Origin: Flaccisagitta enflata
Lineage: Eukaryota; Chaetognatha; Sagittoidea; Aphragmophora
Direction of reading: 5' to 3'
NCBI GenBank assembly: GCA_965153355.1
Contig: OZ231128.1
Coordinates: 39,060,001 to 39,124,000 of the forward strand
Length of the DNA: 64,000 nt
Position 1 is the first letter of the stretch. The number at the start of each line of letters is the position of its first letter. A model generated the notes under the pieces. That model worked only from the letters and a program-made list of their open reading frames with translations. It searched no databases and was not told the origin of the DNA. Shown one piece after another: positions 60,966 to 64,000 of this stretch. A program made the position numbers and the translations under genes.

Positions 60966-61178
60966 CAACGAGGCCAACACCTTTAAGTCGCATGCGTGAC
61001 TTACAGATTGACTTAGAATGACTTAAAATGATTCAGTTTACCTTAAAAAGACTTAAGATGACTTAAAGAAATGAAATTGATAAAAAAAGTAAAATGGGGA
61101 CCGACGAACCGACCGACCAACCAACCAACCGACGGACAGACAAAGCGGGGTGTAGAGTCGCGTAAACGCGACTAAAAA
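60966..61178 (-). repeat. H1 family copy
   Basis: Hairpin AGTCGCGT-aa-ACGCGACT (61156-61173) followed by AAAAAG. GACCGACC tract. Distal arm AGTCGCAT (60986), 7 of 8 complementary. Confidence 0.8.
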
Positions 61179-61196
61179 GAACAAAACAAAACAATA

Positions 61197-61600
61197 CTAC
61201 TCGACTAAAAAAAAAAAGCCGCACCGTTTTTTGAGTTGATAAATAAAAAAAACATTAAATATTTCTATGTTGAAATGATTTGAAAGATTTTTAAATTTTC
61301 TTTCATTCTAGACCAATCCCAGATCTGTATCTCAAACGATTTAGGAGCTAGAGCTTGTCAAAGTTATCTTCTAATTTGTAAAAATGCTCATTTTTCAATA
61401 TGATTGCAAACTGATTATGGCAATGTTTCTACTTATTTTTATGCCATTTCTAAACGAATAAAGCTAGAATTGCCAGATTTCGGCCAAATGAAAGATCTTT
61501 TCAAGAGCTTTCTAATGGTCTAAGATTTTAATTAGTTTTTTTGAAATTCAGTATGATAATTTGCCATTTAAAAGTGCGGCTTTTTTATTGAGTCGAGTAG
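61197..61600. mobile_element. 404-bp TA-flanked element
   Basis: CTACTCGACT...GCCGCAC at the left, inverted at the right (GTGCGGC...AGTCGAGTAG), TA on both sides. It lies 18 bp from the H1 copy. Confidence 0.78.
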
Positions 61601-61846
61601 TATACCCAAGCAATGAACAAAATCTGTGACCATTTTGAAGCTCTGCGAAAGATAAATGAGATCTTGCTTTAGCTTTATCTTTATCCGTTTATAAATGGCA
61701 TTGGGATGAAGACTTACAGTGACTTACAGGATTAAGGTTTACAAGAATTTGAAAATTCACTACAGAATTTTCATTTTTTCACTTTTTCGTAACATAGAAA
61801 CTAGATGCATTAAATAACAAATTTGTTCTTGGCTTCATTCAAGATA

Positions 61847-62023
61847 CAGTGGAACCCAGCTCTAACGGATTTCAGGGGACTAATGTTATCTGTCTGTTGT
61901 AGGGGGACTTTTGTTACTGCTAACAAAGGAAATAAAATGGATTGGAATGAAGGGACCATGAATTTGCATCTGTAATAGGCGGAATTCCGTTGGTGGTGGG
62001 TCCGTTAGAGCGGGGTTCATCTG
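61847..62023. mobile_element. 177-bp TA-flanked MITE
   Basis: CAGTGGAACCCAGCTCTAAC at the left and the inverse TCCGTTAGAGCGGGGTTC at the right (three mismatches in 23 bp), TA on both sides. Nearly the same length and end type as 20172-20347. Confidence 0.82.
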
Positions 62024-62103
62024 TAAAATTTTAAGTTCTTTGATTCGATTTTATATGAACATATTACCAACCTATTGAAATTTGAAGACTTTTCTCCCTA
62101 CAG

Positions 62104-62221
62104 TTTTCAAGTTAGAGTGGTTCATGATAAAGACGGTGCACTGAAAGATAAGCCTTTGGAGCTCTCAATGGTGTTTAATCCGGACCCATCACAAGTATTC
62201 ATAGTAGTCAATAACAACTAA
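62104..62221 (+). CDS. candidate terminal exon of a host gene
   Basis: Acceptor CTTTTCTCCCTACAG ends at 62103. After one base the frame reads FQVRVVHDKDGALKDKPLEL and SMVFNPDPSQVFIVVNNN, then TAA at 62219-62221. It resembles a beta-strand-rich C-terminus. It needs a phase-2 exon before it, so at least one exon between 58795 and 62104 is missing if all belong to one gene. No AATAAA was noted in the next 200 bp. Not recognised. Confidence 0.5.
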
Positions 62222-62277
62222 GACCTCGACCTTGGCACACTAAGTTATGAGGGAGGGCGGGGGATGTACGTACGTAT

Positions 62278-62352
62278 GGATGGACGAATGTATGGAAATT
62301 CACCTCTGTGTCCCACTGAACACCGGCCCTTTGGGGCTGCTGCCCAAAAAGA
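62278..62352 (-). repeat. H2 family, arm only
   Basis: AATTCACCTCTGTGTCCCAC, CACCGGCCCTTTGGGGCTGC and TGCCC, the outer part of an H2 right arm, leading directly into a GAA tract. Confidence 0.7.
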
Positions 62353-62464
62353 AGGAGAAGAAGAAAAATAAGAGGAAGAAGAAGAAGAAGAAGAAGAAGA
62401 AGAAGAAGAAGAAGAAGAAGAAGAAGAAGAAGAAGAAGAAGAAGAAGAAGAAGAAGAAGAAGAA

Positions 62465-62496
<32 letters not shown>

Positions 62497-62550
62497 AGAA
62501 GCAGAAGACAATGAAGAAGAAGAAGAAGTAGAGGAAAAAGAAAGAAAAAG
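62353..62550. repeat. (GAA)n microsatellite
   Basis: About 190 bp, mostly GAA. Long enough to favour triplex structures. Confidence 0.95.
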
Positions 62551-62770
62551 AAGAAAATGAGGAAGAACAACAATAACAACAACAACTGAAAAAGAAGAAA
62601 AAAAGGTGGCGATTACGATAAAATTGAAAGTATTGGTCAAGTATGACTGAGTTCTGAATTTTTGATGATCTTGATTTGGGTGAAATGATATGGTTAGGCC
62701 GGCTTTTTCCACCACCCATTTGTTACAATCTAAACCAAACAGGATTAAAGGTTCTCATTTTAGGTTGGAG

Positions 62771-62887
<117 letters not shown>

Positions 62888-62902
62888 TTTTTTGGCAATT
62901 TA

Positions 62903-62970
62903 CGGTCAGCAGTTCCTATTGTTTTAAGAAAACAAGCAGCGGCCCCAAAGGGACTAAATTACAACAGTAC
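62903..62970 (+). repeat. H2 family, hairpin end with altered stem
   Basis: GGTCAGCAGTTCC, hairpin TTGTTTT-aag-AAAACAA (62919-62935), then GCAGCGGCCCCAAAGGGAC. The stem sequence is quite different from other copies, but pairing is perfect. Confidence 0.75.
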
Positions 62971-63048
62971 ATGTGTATACATATGGAGTCAGGTTAAGGC
63001 ATGTTGAAGACGAGAGATGGATGGATGGATGGATGGCTATTATACTTT

Positions 63049-63159
<111 letters not shown>

Positions 63160-63371
63160 CATGGTCATTTTTCTCGCGACCACAACCGGTCGGTCGCCTC
63201 CTCACCTCCCTGTACTTCCGTACGTTTGGCAACTATGTGATCATATGAATGTGAATGTGGGATTGGGAGGGAATTGGCAGAGAGATGAAAGGGAAACAAT
63301 TCCGCACACGAGCCTTCTAAACGGAAGCGCTCGCCTCCCATACACAGTAAGAGGGAGTAAGAGGGTTAATG

Positions 63372-63600
<229 letters not shown>

Positions 63601-63647
63601 TTTTTGCGTGTGTTGGAATATCCTTGAAATACTTATTATGCCATAAC

Positions 63648-63815
63648 AAGGCCGGATACACGGCCACCAGTTGCGGACGGGTGGGCAAGGGCGGAAATGC
63701 GCGTTTCCTCACTTTTCGACTCGTGACCACGGACCGACCAACCAACCGACCAACCAACGGATGGACGGACGGACGGACAAAGCCTCTTATAGAGTTTCGT
63801 GTCCGCAACTAAAAA
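63648..63815 (-). repeat. H1 family copy with perfect arms
   Basis: Starts AACAAGGCCGGATACACGGC. AGTTGCGGAC (63669-63678) pairs 10 of 10 with GTCCGCAACT (63801-63810). A GACC/GGAC tract lies between. The hairpin stem has one mismatch (AGTTTCG). It ends AAAAAG. Confidence 0.9.
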
Positions 63816-64000
63816 GAGATCATCTTTTTTACTTGTAAGTACATATCAAGTCATTGTTTTAATGGTTTGAACAAATGACTATTCATAATCTGCCCTTTGG
63901 GACTCTTCAACGAGTGGGTGTCATAAGACGGAAGAATGTTAGCGTCGGGTAGCTGTACATAGAGACAAAGCGAGGGTGGGCCTAGTATTTCGAAAGAAGA
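63816..64000. other. unannotated window end
   Basis: No feature supported. Confidence 0.5.

Noticed and set aside
60950-60970. Second copy of the 2887-3858 element end (ACTATGGCAAAAA)
   Set aside because: Not preceded by TA, no partner end, and the match is mostly an A run.

Overview
The window looks like repeat-dominated, gene-poor nuclear DNA from an invertebrate animal. The reasons are two BEL/Pao-type LTR retrotransposons (a group known from animals), a swarm of short TA-flanked and hAT-like inverted-repeat elements, spliceosomal-type exon edges, and a very high load of microsatellites. The species cannot be fixed from sequence alone. No rRNA, CRISPR or bacterial-type operon is visible, and no tRNA was recognised.

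Layout. 0-2.9 kb: short duplications and AG tracts. 2.9-14.3 kb: a decayed BEL/Pao element (A, minus strand; gag at 14.3-12.8 kb, protease at 12.5-11.8 kb, then reverse transcriptase, RNase H and integrase at 6.8-3.9 kb). It is split by a second, younger BEL element (B, 6810-11784) that has 462-bp LTRs, a 5-bp target duplication CAGCA and a large internal deletion. A 972-bp TA-flanked element lies just beyond the 3' end of A. 14.3-47 kb: dispersed repeats, minisatellites and long GA, GAAA, GTT, CTGT and CTTT tracts. 47.2-47.8 kb: a 616-bp palindrome. 48-62 kb: more repeats, plus several candidate exons of host genes (four better-supported plus-strand pieces at 53993-54056, 57084, 58677-58795 and 62104-62221; one minus-strand fragment at 48048-48289). 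62-64 kb: GAA, GTT, GA and GT tracts and one more dispersed repeat.

Two dispersed families recur through the right three quarters and are the most unusual content. H1 (about 110-340 bp, a dozen copies) has a terminal hairpin such as AGTTGCG-gaca-CGCAACT, a CCGT-type tract, and a distal arm complementary to the hairpin. The arms change together between subtypes (AGTTGCGGAC/GTCCGCAACT, AGTCGCGTGC/GCACGCGACT, GGTGCGCC/GGCGCACC). H2 has a terminal hairpin (TGCCCTGCTT/AAGCAGGGCA and altered but still pairing versions) and long inverted arms around an array of about 20-bp units. Both resemble non-autonomous, hairpin-ended, tandem-repeat-carrying transposons (HINE/foldback style); that class assignment is inference.

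There is no coherent host pathway to describe. Element B was probably mobilised in trans, because its LTRs are nearly identical while its coding region lacks most of gag, the protease and the reverse transcriptase. All coordinates were read by eye.
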